Translations under genes and position numbers: made by a program | The notes under the pieces: generated by a model | Databases searched by the model: none | What the model saw: the letters and a program-made list of their open reading frames with translations, nothing else | Told to the model about the DNA's origin: nothing | Assembly (NCBI GenBank): GCA_938083195.1 | Contig: CALKCK010000025.1 | Coordinates: 124,001 to 188,000, forward strand | Source: an uncultured Pirellulaceae bacterium | Lineage (GTDB): Bacteria > Planctomycetota > Planctomycetia > Pirellulales > Pirellulaceae | Direction: 5' to 3' | Length of the DNA stretch: 64,000 nt | Shown: in pieces, positions 45,959 through 54,800 of the stretch | Numbering within the stretch: position 1 is the stretch's first letter | Layout: each line of letters opens with the position of its first letter

Positions 45959-47428
45959 ATGAAAATATTATTGACGGGCGCCACAGGCTATGTCGGAGGC
46001 CGCCTTTTACCCTTACTGCTCGACCGAGACAGCGACGTTAGATGCCTCACTCGACGGCCGGACGGCCTGGAAACAGGCGTTGGCCAAACCGAAGTTGCGG
46101 TCGGCAATCTACTCGACCCAGAGTCGCTAAAAAACGCTTTAAAAGACGTTCACACAGCTTTTTACCTCGTCCACTCCATGGGCTCGACCGACGATTTCGA
46201 AACAATGGATCGACGCGCCGCTGAAAACTTTGCAGCCGAATGCACACGCCAGAATGTGAAACGAATTATTTATCTCGGTGGCCTCGGCAATCCAGATCAT
46301 AAACTCTCGAAACACCTCCGAAGCCGTCAAGAAATTGGAGATATTCTCAGAACCTCAACCGCCAGCGTGATTGAATTTCGCGCCTCGATCATTATCGGTT
46401 CAGGTAGTTTGTCTTTCGAAATGATCCGTGCTCTCGTGGAACGTTTACCAGTCATGATCTGCCCTAAATGGGTGCGAGTACTAGCTCAACCGATTGCGAT
46501 TGAAGACGTATTAGCCTACCTCGTTGAAGCCTTGGATCAGCCAGTCGACGAAACTCATATTTTCGAAATTGGTGGTCCCGATCAAATTTCGTATGGCGAA
46601 ATCATGCAATGTTACGCCCGACAGCGGGGGCTAAGACGATGGATGATTCCAGTACCACTTCTGACTCCTTACCTTTCGAGTCTCTGGCTTGGCCTAGTGA
46701 CACCTTTGTATTCCCGAGTAGGACGTAAGCTAGTCGATAGCTTGAAGAATCCGACGTTAACCTCCAACAACGTCGCAGACAGGCACTTCAAGGTCCGGCC
46801 GCGATCCGCAGAAAAATCAATCGCTCGTGCCCTCGTTAACGAAGACAGTGAATTTGCAGAAACTCGTTGGTCAGATGCGCTTTCTTCCGGCGGGCAACCT
46901 AAGTCATGGGGCGGAGTCCGATTTGGATCGAGACTCGTAGACTCGCGTACGCGGGAGGTATCGACCACAACAGACGCCGCGTTCCTCCCTATCCGTCGAA
47001 TTGGTGGAGAAACCGGATGGTACTATGGAACCTGGCTATGGCAAATAAGGGGCTTCATGGATTTACTAGTTGGTGGCGTGGGCGTCCGTCGAGGGCGGCG
47101 CGATCCAGACCATTTACGAGTTGGCGACACTCTCGATTTTTGGCGAGTAGAACAATTTGTCGAAGGTAAATTGCTTCGTCTTGCAGCAGAAATGAAAGTC
47201 CCAGGACGGGCGTGGTTGGAGTTCGAGGTCACTGAGGAAAATGGACAAAGCGTTGTTCGCCAAACTGCACTCTTCGATCCAGTTGGACTCTTTGGCATCG
47301 CCTATTGGTACGCACTCTTCCCGCTCCATCAGTTCGTTTTCGAAGGAATGCTTCGGAATATTTGCAAAGCAGCAACCTGCCCACCACTCCCCAACACTGA
47401 AGAAGAAAAGCCCTCAGCGGCGAACTAA
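45959..47428 (+). CDS. NAD(P)-binding SDR-like protein with DUF2867 domain
   Basis: 489 residues. The N-terminus is the Rossmann start ILLTGATGYVGGRLLPLL, followed by an atypical extended SDR fold (TAFYLVHSMGSTDDF, RIIYLGGLG). The C-terminal about 190 residues (GWYYGTWLWQIRGFMDLLVGGVGVRRGRRDP, FDPVGLFGIAYWYALFPLH) fit DUF2867. The ATG at 45959 gives the canonical start; a TTG at 45938 with GGGATAG upstream is possible. Function unknown. It begins a region rich in flavin and nicotinamide proteins around DNA-repair genes. Confidence 0.85.
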   Translation: MKILLTGATGYVGGRLLPLLLDRDSDVRCLTRRPDGLETGVGQTEVAVGNLLDPESLKNALKDVHTAFYLVHSMGSTDDFETMDRRAAENFAAECTRQNVKRIIYLGGLGNPDHKLSKHLRSRQEIGDILRTSTASVIEFRASIIIGSGSLSFEMIRALVERLPVMICPKWVRVLAQPIAIEDVLAYLVEALDQPVDETHIFEIGGPDQISYGEIMQCYARQRGLRRWMIPVPLLTPYLSSLWLGLVTPLYSRVGRKLVDSLKNPTLTSNNVADRHFKVRPRSAEKSIARALVNEDSEFAETRWSDALSSGGQPKSWGGVRFGSRLVDSRTREVSTTTDAAFLPIRRIGGETGWYYGTWLWQIRGFMDLLVGGVGVRRGRRDPDHLRVGDTLDFWRVEQFVEGKLLRLAAEMKVPGRAWLEFEVTEENGQSVVRQTALFDPVGLFGIAYWYALFPLHQFVFEGMLRNICKAATCPPLPNTEEEKPSAAN

Positions 47429-47542
47429 CCATTCCACCTTTCCTGAACCAATGCGAAAAATCTTGGAGAGGGTTGCTTAAATCAACCCAGCAACGGTTAG
47501 ACCAAAATAGAAGTCCGCCTGATAATAACCCGTAAGCCCCCT

Positions 47543-47998
47543 ATGGAAAAAGTATTTCGATCCGTTGCTCTGATTCAAAAAATAGAGGAAGAGAAATCCC
47601 TTTTCCTAGTAAAAGCTAACGCAGAAAAAAATCAGCTCGAGTTTGTAATCGGCGAACGTTTAGAAAAAGAGAGTTTTCGAGAGGCCGTTACACGCGAGGT
47701 AAGCTGGCAATTAGACTTGGAACGAAAAAGAGATTTCATCGTTTCCAACATGGCACAACTGTCGATGGAGTACACGGGCACTCTCCCTGGAGCGGTGACG
47801 GAAAGCCAGATCGCAGTTGCATTTTACCTAGTTCATCTCTATGGAAATTCAGCGCGGTCGAAGTTTATAGAATCAACGACCACGCAATGGATCACCGCCG
47901 CTGAGATCTGCCAAGGGTGTACGAGCTCAGGTGGTGAGATCGATCCGATCGCGGTGTACTGGATAAATCGTTGGGGAATTCTTCAGGCTTGGCAGTAA
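47543..47998 (+). CDS. Nudix-like protein with degenerate box
   Basis: 151 residues. The layout resembles a Nudix domain: strand, then SFREAVTREVSWQLDLERKRDFIVSN and a second sheet region with IAVAFYLVHLYG. The motif REVSWQLDL lacks the EExG part of the Nudix box, so hydrolase activity is doubtful. Similar short proteins may be conserved in planctomycetes. Same strand and 114 bp after the SDR-DUF2867 gene, converging with the SDR gene downstream. Confidence 0.55.
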   Translation: MEKVFRSVALIQKIEEEKSLFLVKANAEKNQLEFVIGERLEKESFREAVTREVSWQLDLERKRDFIVSNMAQLSMEYTGTLPGAVTESQIAVAFYLVHLYGNSARSKFIESTTTQWITAAEICQGCTSSGGEIDPIAVYWINRWGILQAWQ

Positions 47999-48047
47999 TC
48001 TTCGCGAGAAACTGAACAGGCAACGTCAACGCCAAAACCCAAAGCAC

Positions 48048-48764
48048 TTATTTCCTTAAAGTCGACATCCCACCATCGACGGCCAGCACCTGCCCAGTCA
48101 TCCAGCTCGATTCATTAGTAAGTAAAAACCGGGCGGTTGCAGCGAGGTCCGCTGGCAAGCCAGTTCTCCCAAGAGGATACTTTACCGCCATCGCCTCTCG
48201 ATTCTCTGGGGAGCTAAAAAATCGTGATGCCAACGGCGTATCTGTCAAAGCTGGCGCGATGCAGTTGACACGAATCTTTGGGGCCCACTCAGCGGCGAGC
48301 GATCGAGTTAGACCCTCAACCGCCCCTTTGGCTGCGGCGACCGAGGCGTGCATCGACAGACCTTGAGAGACCGCAACGGTGCTGAACATAACTACGCTCG
48401 CTGTCTTTTCGGCTGCTCCCTTTTTCAGTGCGGGAAGACACCCCTGTAAAAACTTTACGGCACCAAGCAAATTCACCTCAAAGTCAGTGACAAAATCAGC
48501 TGGCTTCAAAGCTCGAAAAGACCTCAGGTTTATCGTACCCGGGCAATAAACGACTCCGTGCACGATGTCTGGAATGTTTGAAAAATCAAGATTATCCGAC
48601 GTGAAATCCATATCATGCCGAACCACCTTCTCATGATCAGCAAGTTCTCCCCGCGACCGGGCAAGGACATCTATGCGATCTGCAAACGGGAGTAGTTGAT
48701 TAACTATTTCGAGGCCGATCCCCTTACTTCCACCGGCAATTACAAAGTTTCCACCCATCGTCAT
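48048..48764 (-). CDS. Short-chain dehydrogenase/reductase family protein lacking catalytic Tyr
   Basis: 238 residues. The glycine-rich GGSKGIG (11-17), Asn98 and Ser128 are present, as is IRVNCIAPALTDTPLA. The YxxxK position reads HASVAAAKGAVEG: Lys146 is kept but Val142 takes the place of Tyr. Members with this HASVAAAKGA pattern appear to be a family in their own right, so this may reflect a non-oxidoreductase or modified activity. Divergent from the photolyase fusion gene with a 248-bp shared spacer. Confidence 0.86.
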   Translation of the reverse strand: MTMGGNFVIAGGSKGIGLEIVNQLLPFADRIDVLARSRGELADHEKVVRHDMDFTSDNLDFSNIPDIVHGVVYCPGTINLRSFRALKPADFVTDFEVNLLGAVKFLQGCLPALKKGAAEKTASVVMFSTVAVSQGLSMHASVAAAKGAVEGLTRSLAAEWAPKIRVNCIAPALTDTPLASRFFSSPENREAMAVKYPLGRTGLPADLAATARFLLTNESSWMTGQVLAVDGGMSTLRK

Positions 48765-49012
48765 TGGCCCTCGTTGTTCAAAATAAAAACTATGCCTACG
48801 GCCACCGCTGCTGGAACGATCAAATAGCCGTCATTCCGCCCATTGCTAAAATTCAAAATGAATGAGAACAGTGCATTTTGCGTTAACCTGTAATTCGCGC
48901 ATTTATTAGCGTGATTTTTAGCCGTCATAGGCGGTATAGCTTAAGCTGACCGCAAAAATGCGTTTGAGCACAACGAACAACTTCTAATAATTCGCAACAA
49001 CGTCGAGTCACC
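48765..49012. promoter_or_regulatory. Divergent promoter region with inverted repeats
   Basis: Between the SDR gene and the photolyase fusion gene. GCATTTTGCG (48873-48882) and CGCAAAAATGC (48951-48961) form a near-perfect inverted pair 68 bp apart, and AGCTTAAGCT (48938-48947) is a 10-bp palindrome. A regulator binding here could control both genes. Confidence 0.35.
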
Positions 49013-51481
49013 ATGTTTTCTTCTGAAAGTCATCTCATCGAACGATGCCGTTGGGTCGATTGTGAAAAAGATTTAAGTACTTTAAGAACAGACGGCTTCA
49101 TAGTTTACTGGATGCGTTATGCCCTTCGCGCCGAGGAAAACCCGGCGCTCGACGTCGCGATTACAATCGCATCCATTCACGGATGCCAACTACTGGTTTA
49201 TCAAGAACTAAATTGCCAAGATGAATATTCCTCTGATCGGCATCACACTTTTGCCCTAGAAGGAGCGGCCGACGTTCAAGCCCAATTGGCTGCAAAAGGC
49301 ATCAGCTATGCTTTCCATCTCGCTCCCAACAAAGCCGAATCCTCTCCCCTGACGTCACTTGCCCGTCAGGCGGAACTCGTAATCGCTGAGGAAATGCCGA
49401 CGACCATCGCCCGGAAAGAACTTGATTTACTAAACGACTCGGTTGAGACTTCCTTACTGTGCGTGGACGCGTCTTGTGTTCTACCCATGCAACTATCAGA
49501 CAACGCATTCACTCGTGCATTTGAGTATCGCAACGCAACCAAAAATGAATACAAAAAAAGGGTCTCACTTCCCTGGCCAACGACAGAACTGTCACCAAAC
49601 TCTTTCCCGATTGATTCACTACCTTTCCAACCAGTCGATTTCGAATCCACTGACATTACGGAACTAATCGCAAAATGCGAAATTGACCATTCGGTTTCCC
49701 CCGTCGCCGACACCCAAGGCGGCACAACACCAGGCTATCAACGCTGGGTTTCTTTTAAATCGAAACAACTCAGCCAGTATGCGAATCATCGGAACGATCC
49801 ATTACTTCATGGGGTTAGCCGAATGTCAGCCTACATTCACTACGGCATGGTTTCCCCCATGAGATTGGCACGAGAGTCCGCAGAACTTGGACATGCAGGG
49901 GCCGACAAATATCTCGACGAACTCTTATTTTGGCGTGAGTTAGCTTTTGTTTTTTGCTTCCATGAAAAAGAGCATGACCATTGGAACGCCATTCCTAAGT
50001 GGGCAAAAAAAACCCTCAAGGCACACGAGGAGGATCAACGGCCAGTCGTTTATTCGTGGGAAACACTGGCAAGGGCTCAAACCAACGACGATTTTTGGAA
50101 CGCTGCCCAACTGACCCTGTTAAGGCATGGCGAACTTCACAACAACCTCCGCATGACCTGGGGCAAAGCGATTATTAACTGGACCAAAAATCCTCAAGAC
50201 GCCTTGGATTTAGTTTTTGATCTAAATCACCGATACGCTTTGGACGGTCGCGACCCTGCATCCGTCGGCGGGATTTTATGGTGTTTCGGACAGTTTGACC
50301 GCCCGTTCAAACCCGACCGTTCGATCCTAGGGACGGTGAGAGAGCGATCCACCGAAACTCATGCTGGCCGCCTCTCTGTTTCAGATTACCGAGAACAGTT
50401 CGTACCGCCAAGAATCAAAAACCGCCCGCGAATTGCCATCATTGGCGCCGGCATCTCTGGACTCTTCGCCGCAAGAACGCTGATGGATCATGGAATGGAA
50501 GTTGTCGTTTTTGAGAAAAGCCGTGGTGTGGGGGGCCGAATGGCCACTCGTCGCACTCCCTCCCAACAAAAGTTCGACCATGGTGCGCAGTATTTTACAG
50601 CCAGGGACGAGCGTTTTGTCAGGTACGTCCGTTCATGGCAAACACAGGGAATTGTTGCGAATTGGCCTGACTCAAATCAAGGCGACAACAGTCAAGTCGC
50701 GGTTATCAAGAACGGAACGATTGAGTCTTATTCAAAATCGGAACAAAGGTTCGTTGGCACCCCCGGCATGAACTCGATAGGGAAACACCTTGCTAATGGA
50801 CTCAACATCCACCTCAAGACACAAGTGGAATCAATCACCCAAACAAATGATCAGCTAACTTTAAAAGATTCCTCGCAACATTTACTTGGGAATTTTGACC
50901 GCCTAATAATCTCTGCTCCTGCCGCACAAACAGCAGAATTACTTTCAGAGTTCCCTACCATCGGAGAGCCTATCTCCCAAATCACCATGAACCCATGCTG
51001 GGCCGTGATGGCAGAGTTCCCCAACCCGCTTAACGCACCCTGGGCGGCAGCATTCGTTCACAATTCATCAATTTCCTGGGTTGCCCGTAACCAGACCAAA
51101 CCTGGAAGACAATCATCGCATGAGCATTTAGTTATTCACGCCAACCCTCAGTGGAGTACCACCCACTGGGACGAAGATCCCGAACAGGTTGAAGCGATAT
51201 TACTCAATGAGCTTTGGCAAGCGACCTCAATCGCCCCACAGATCCCCACAATTTCAATTGCTCACAGATGGAAATACGCAATCCCCGTCAACCCATCAGC
51301 CATTGAAAGCTACTTCGATGCCGACGCCGGTATTGCTGCTTGCGGAGATTGGGCCAACGGCTCTAGAGTTGAAGGCGCGTTTCTCAGTGGCATGTCTGCA
51401 GCGGGGCGAATTTTAGGATCGCTGATTTCAGTGCCTCGCTACAAAAAGGGGAGAGCAGGGGCATTCCCGCCGTCCTCCTAA
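49013..51481 (+). CDS. Class II photolyase-like domain fused to renalase-like FAD oxidoreductase
   Basis: 822 residues. Residues 1-460 follow the class II photolyase/cryptochrome fold: VYWMRYALRAEENPALDVAI at the start, and later ELHNNLRMTWGKAIINW and NHRYALDGRDPASVGGILWCFGQFDRPF, which are FAD-site and active-site segments of class II CPD photolyases. Residues about 472-815 form a second flavoprotein: IAIIGAGISGLFAARTL, FEKSRGVGGRMATRR and FDHGAQYFTARDE are renalase/NAD(P)-FAD oxidoreductase motifs, with the end AIAACGDWANGSRVEGAFLSG. A natural fusion of two enzymes that are often separate neighbours. CPD repair by light is expected from the first domain if FAD binds; the second may supply reduced flavin or act on another substrate (inference). 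Confidence 0.88.
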   Translation: MFSSESHLIERCRWVDCEKDLSTLRTDGFIVYWMRYALRAEENPALDVAITIASIHGCQLLVYQELNCQDEYSSDRHHTFALEGAADVQAQLAAKGISYAFHLAPNKAESSPLTSLARQAELVIAEEMPTTIARKELDLLNDSVETSLLCVDASCVLPMQLSDNAFTRAFEYRNATKNEYKKRVSLPWPTTELSPNSFPIDSLPFQPVDFESTDITELIAKCEIDHSVSPVADTQGGTTPGYQRWVSFKSKQLSQYANHRNDPLLHGVSRMSAYIHYGMVSPMRLARESAELGHAGADKYLDELLFWRELAFVFCFHEKEHDHWNAIPKWAKKTLKAHEEDQRPVVYSWETLARAQTNDDFWNAAQLTLLRHGELHNNLRMTWGKAIINWTKNPQDALDLVFDLNHRYALDGRDPASVGGILWCFGQFDRPFKPDRSILGTVRERSTETHAGRLSVSDYREQFVPPRIKNRPRIAIIGAGISGLFAARTLMDHGMEVVVFEKSRGVGGRMATRRTPSQQKFDHGAQYFTARDERFVRYVRSWQTQGIVANWPDSNQGDNSQVAVIKNGTIESYSKSEQRFVGTPGMNSIGKHLANGLNIHLKTQVESITQTNDQLTLKDSSQHLLGNFDRLIISAPAAQTAELLSEFPTIGEPISQITMNPCWAVMAEFPNPLNAPWAAAFVHNSSISWVARNQTKPGRQSSHEHLVIHANPQWSTTHWDEDPEQVEAILLNELWQATSIAPQIPTISIAHRWKYAIPVNPSAIESYFDADAGIAACGDWANGSRVEGAFLSGMSAAGRILGSLISVPRYKKGRAGAFPPSS

Positions 51482-51581
51482 GTTGCATTTACAACCAAAT
51501 TACGGTTTCGAAAAAGCGAACGTCTAAAATTCACCGTTTTGATTCTCTGTTAATACCCCGTTTACCTTTGAGATTTGAAAA

Positions 51582-52379
51582 ATGCCGGAAGGACATACGA
51601 TTCATCGACTCGCAAATGACCATCAAAAGTGGTTTGCCGGCCAGAAAATGGGGGCTCTTTCTCCTCAAGGAAGATTTTCCGAGGAGGCAAGCCAAATTTC
51701 AGGACTTAAGTTACTCTCGACGTCTGCCCATGGGAAACATCTGTTCTACCACTGGGAGGATGGACAAACGATGCATATCCATCTCGGTTTATACGGTAAG
51801 TTTCGGGTTCATCAAAACCCTGCACCTGAACCTCGCGGTGCCGTTCGTGTCAGAATGATTGGAAACGAACGGACGTTTGATCTCAATGGGCCAAATTGCT
51901 GTGAGCTACTGACGACCGATGATTTGGCAACTTTATTACAGCGGTTAGGGCAAGACCCACTTCGCAGCGATGCATCTCCCGAAATTGTGTGGGCTAGATT
52001 CTCTCGATCACGTTCTTGCATTGGCACTCTGCTGTTAAATCAATCCGTGATCGCGGGAGTTGGAAATGTGTACCGAGCGGAGATTTTGTTTCTTCTTGGA
52101 ATTCATCCAGAAACGCCGACTAACGAAATCGACCGAGACACATTCGACCAACTTTGGAAACTGACAACCAATCTCTTGAAAACGGGCGTTAAATATAATC
52201 GCATCATCACGGTGGATCGGGAAAAGGGTGGAAAACCACTCAGCCGCCTCAACGCAAGAGAGCGACTCAACATCTACAAACGCACGCACTGCCCACATTG
52301 CAATCATCGCATTCGCACATGGGAATTAGGGAATCGAAAAATGTACGCTTGCGAAAAATGCCAGCCAGTCAACAACTGA
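51582..52379 (+). CDS. Fpg/Nei family DNA glycosylase
   Basis: 265 residues starting MPEGHTIHRLA, with Pro2 as the catalytic residue and the Glu3 typical of the family. The helix-two-turn-helix part includes NQSVIAGVGNVYRAEILF and a C-terminal zinc finger CPHCNHRI...CEKC is complete. The sequence type (MPEGHTIH) resembles Nei-like enzymes that cut oxidised pyrimidines or purines in base excision repair. It lies 100 bp after the photolyase fusion on the same strand. The stop falls inside the 17-bp tandem duplication. Confidence 0.93.
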   Translation: MPEGHTIHRLANDHQKWFAGQKMGALSPQGRFSEEASQISGLKLLSTSAHGKHLFYHWEDGQTMHIHLGLYGKFRVHQNPAPEPRGAVRVRMIGNERTFDLNGPNCCELLTTDDLATLLQRLGQDPLRSDASPEIVWARFSRSRSCIGTLLLNQSVIAGVGNVYRAEILFLLGIHPETPTNEIDRDTFDQLWKLTTNLLKTGVKYNRIITVDREKGGKPLSRLNARERLNIYKRTHCPHCNHRIRTWELGNRKMYACEKCQPVNN

Positions 52380-52409
52380 ACTCGATCAACAACTGAACTC
52401 GATCAACAA
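52369..52409. repeat. 17-bp tandem repeat, two copies plus a partial third
   Basis: TCAACAACTGAACTCGA is repeated twice and then partially. The glycosylase stop TGA (52377-52379) lies in the first copy. Confidence 0.9.
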
Positions 52410-52433
52410 AACAAAATCGCAACAGTTTATATT

Positions 52434-52892
52434 ATGGAATTTTCAATCTTACTTTTATTGATCAATGCAATTGCCACTCTCTACATGACGGGACTCATCT
52501 GGATGGTGCAAATTGTTCACTACCCATTGTTTTCCGAGGTCGGACTGGAGCAGTTTCCGCAGTATGCGCAGAAACATCAATTCCTAACATCAATTGTTGT
52601 TGGCCCGCCAATGCTGACCGAAGCACTAAGCGCTATCCTTCTAGCTTGGTTCCTCCCACCCGGCACTTCTTTGCCAATGGTAATCGCGGGCATTTTACTC
52701 GTCATTAGTATTTGGGCATCCACTGCTGTGATCCAAGTGCCTTGCCATGAAAAACTGGAAGAGGGCTTCACGGCGACAATCCACAGAAGGCTGGTGTTAA
52801 CAAACTGGTTCCGAACAGTGGCTTGGACCGCACGCGGTTTTTTAGTCGCGTGGATGCTAACATTAGTGATCAACGCGATCACCGTCACCTAA
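52434..52892 (+). CDS. Four-helix membrane protein of unknown function
   Basis: 152 residues with four hydrophobic helices (about 5-27, 53-72, 78-98 and 125-150). A short conserved-looking loop contains VHYPLFSEVG. No family name can be given with certainty; DUF1772-like proteins have a similar size. Part of a chain of genes 52434-54386 that nearly abut one another. Confidence 0.75.
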   Translation: MEFSILLLLINAIATLYMTGLIWMVQIVHYPLFSEVGLEQFPQYAQKHQFLTSIVVGPPMLTEALSAILLAWFLPPGTSLPMVIAGILLVISIWASTAVIQVPCHEKLEEGFTATIHRRLVLTNWFRTVAWTARGFLVAWMLTLVINAITVT

Positions 52893-52906
52893 AATGACAT
52901 ATCCAA

Positions 52907-53629
52907 ATGACCGTCAACTTTAAATGCCCAACCCTTTCAACCAGTGAGGACGTAAGCTTGGAAACACCAAAAAAAACAAAGGAACTTGTGGTCTTGATCC
53001 ACGGACTCGGTGGCACGCGAATAGACATGTTACCCATCGCAAGAAAACTGAAAAAATCCGGATTCCAAACACGACGGTGGGGTTACCGCAGTCTTGGGAA
53101 CCGAATTGAAACCCATGCGAATCGGCTCGGCATTTTTCTCAAAAAAATGGAATCAGAGCAGCCACGGCGAAAAATCCACCTTGTGACCCATAGCATGGGT
53201 GGAATCATCACGCGAACCATGCTTTCTCAGTTTCAGTTAGACAACATTGATCGTGTCGTGATGCTCGCTCCTCCTCACCAAGGATCCCACGCAGCAAGGA
53301 AACTGTCACCATTTTTTGGCTGGTTAACACCGAGTCTCAAACAACTATCCGATGAACCGGACAGCTTCGTGCGAAATTTACCTAACCCCTTTGAAAACAA
53401 TCAATTTGACTTTGGCATTGTGGAAGCCGAAAAAGACCGCGTTATCGAACAAGGCAGTGTTTTGTTAGACGGCTACCGAGACTATGCAGAGGTTTGTGGG
53501 CACCACGGAATTTTGACCTGGTATTCCAACACGATTCAGTTGGTTGACAACTTCCTCAACCACGGCCGATTCAACCTGACCACCGTTGATTCCCATTCTG
53601 AACGCCAGCACCCGATCAATGCAGTTTAA
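52907..53629 (+). CDS. Alpha/beta hydrolase
   Basis: 240 residues. HGLGG (32-36), the nucleophile elbow HSMGG (95-99, Ser96) and LAPPHQGSH fit lipase/esterase-like alpha/beta hydrolases, close to palmitoyl-thioesterase or triacylglycerol lipase-like families. No signal peptide. The gene begins 14 bp after the membrane protein gene and overlaps the next start by 11 bp, so the set is probably cotranslated. Confidence 0.88.
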   Translation: MTVNFKCPTLSTSEDVSLETPKKTKELVVLIHGLGGTRIDMLPIARKLKKSGFQTRRWGYRSLGNRIETHANRLGIFLKKMESEQPRRKIHLVTHSMGGIITRTMLSQFQLDNIDRVVMLAPPHQGSHAARKLSPFFGWLTPSLKQLSDEPDSFVRNLPNPFENNQFDFGIVEAEKDRVIEQGSVLLDGYRDYAEVCGHHGILTWYSNTIQLVDNFLNHGRFNLTTVDSHSERQHPINAV

Positions 53630-54386
53630 AAACCATATTGGAATTGACTACAGCGGAGCGGCGACGCCGAAAACTCGCTCGGCGACGATTCAAACGTATC
53701 AAAGCCAGTTGAGCGACTTACCCCATTGCGTTGCTTCACCAGCGTCAACGGACAATCGTAAAAGGAACTGGAATCGAATTGAACTCTTTGATTGGATGGT
53801 AAGTCAGTTCGAACAACCCAGCCCAATCATCGTTGGGATTGACCATGGGTTATCGTTCCCATTAGCTTACTTTAATCGATATCAACTAGATTCATGGGAT
53901 GACTTCTTAAAAGATTTCGCAACTCACTGGCCCACAGATCATTCCGAAGCAACCGTTGAACAATTCAGGACCACGACAACTCGAGTTGGAACTAATGATG
54001 AACTACGCATCACCGAGCAGTGGACATCTTCGGCAAAAAGTGTTTTTCAATTCGATGTCCAGGGCTCGGTTGCAAAATCTACACATGCCGGCCTACCGTT
54101 TGCCTACTCCCTTCGCAATTTAGTTCCCAAAATTCATTTCTGGCCCTATGACGGATGGGAAATTCCGCCCGGCACATCCGTTTTGGCTGAAATCTACCCT
54201 TCAATTTTTCGCAATCGTTTTCCACGAACGTCGCGAACCGTTGACCAACAAGATGCTTATTCTGTTTGTCGATGGCTTTTTGAAATGGATCAATCGGAAC
54301 AGCTACCGACATTCTTTAAACCTCCAATCGATTCATCGACAAAACAAATTGCAGCAAAAGAAGGCTGGATTCTCGGTGTGTACTAA
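53619..54386 (+). CDS. DUF429-like protein with predicted RNase H-type fold
   Basis: 255 residues from the ATG at 53619, which overlaps the hydrolase stop (ATGCAGTTTAA). An N-terminal HIGIDYSGA and a later IIVGIDHGLSFP segment place acidic residues as in the DUF429 nuclease-like family, and ILAEIYPSIF-type text (VLAEIYPSIFRNRF) with QDAYSVCRWL follows. Substrate unknown. An earlier frame start at 53586 (TTG) is less likely given the overlap. Confidence 0.75.
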   Translation: MQFKNHIGIDYSGAATPKTRSATIQTYQSQLSDLPHCVASPASTDNRKRNWNRIELFDWMVSQFEQPSPIIVGIDHGLSFPLAYFNRYQLDSWDDFLKDFATHWPTDHSEATVEQFRTTTTRVGTNDELRITEQWTSSAKSVFQFDVQGSVAKSTHAGLPFAYSLRNLVPKIHFWPYDGWEIPPGTSVLAEIYPSIFRNRFPRTSRTVDQQDAYSVCRWLFEMDQSEQLPTFFKPPIDSSTKQIAAKEGWILGVY

Positions 54387-54467
54387 TCGGCAATCGCCTA
54401 AATCACCGGGTGGGCCAGATCCCTCAAGTCAACTCAACAAGATCAAACATACTGAGGGAAAATTCTC

Positions 54468-54800
54468 GTGACCATCGAAGTTGCTGCCATCCCATGGTAT
54501 TCGTCAGCGAAAATTTATGAAAATTTCCGAGCTAGTGCAGTCGATGCGGAGGATTTTTTTCCAACTTTCAGAGAATGGCTTGAGGCGGCAATCAGCCACG
54601 AAAGAGAGGCCGAACGACGAGGCATCCCAGTTGTGCGAATTCGAATGCGCATGCAGACGTTCGCTCAATTTTCTCGCAATTCAGGAAAAACAAATGACGG
54701 CCCCGGAAGAACGGCCTTTGCAAATCATCTAGCAGACAAATTCCTCGACAACAACGGCGAGACCAATCTCAACCAGACAACCGGCCAATCAAGAATCTAG
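54468..54800 (+). CDS. Small protein of unknown function
   Basis: 110 residues from GTG 54468, preceded by GAGGGAAAA. Text such as IPWYSSAKIYENFRASAVDAEDFFPTF and GIPVVRIRMR looks folded and conserved. No motif recognised. Its end overlaps the convergent photolyase-related gene by 12 bp. Confidence 0.6.
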   Translation: MTIEVAAIPWYSSAKIYENFRASAVDAEDFFPTFREWLEAAISHEREAERRGIPVVRIRMRMQTFAQFSRNSGKTNDGPGRTAFANHLADKFLDNNGETNLNQTTGQSRI

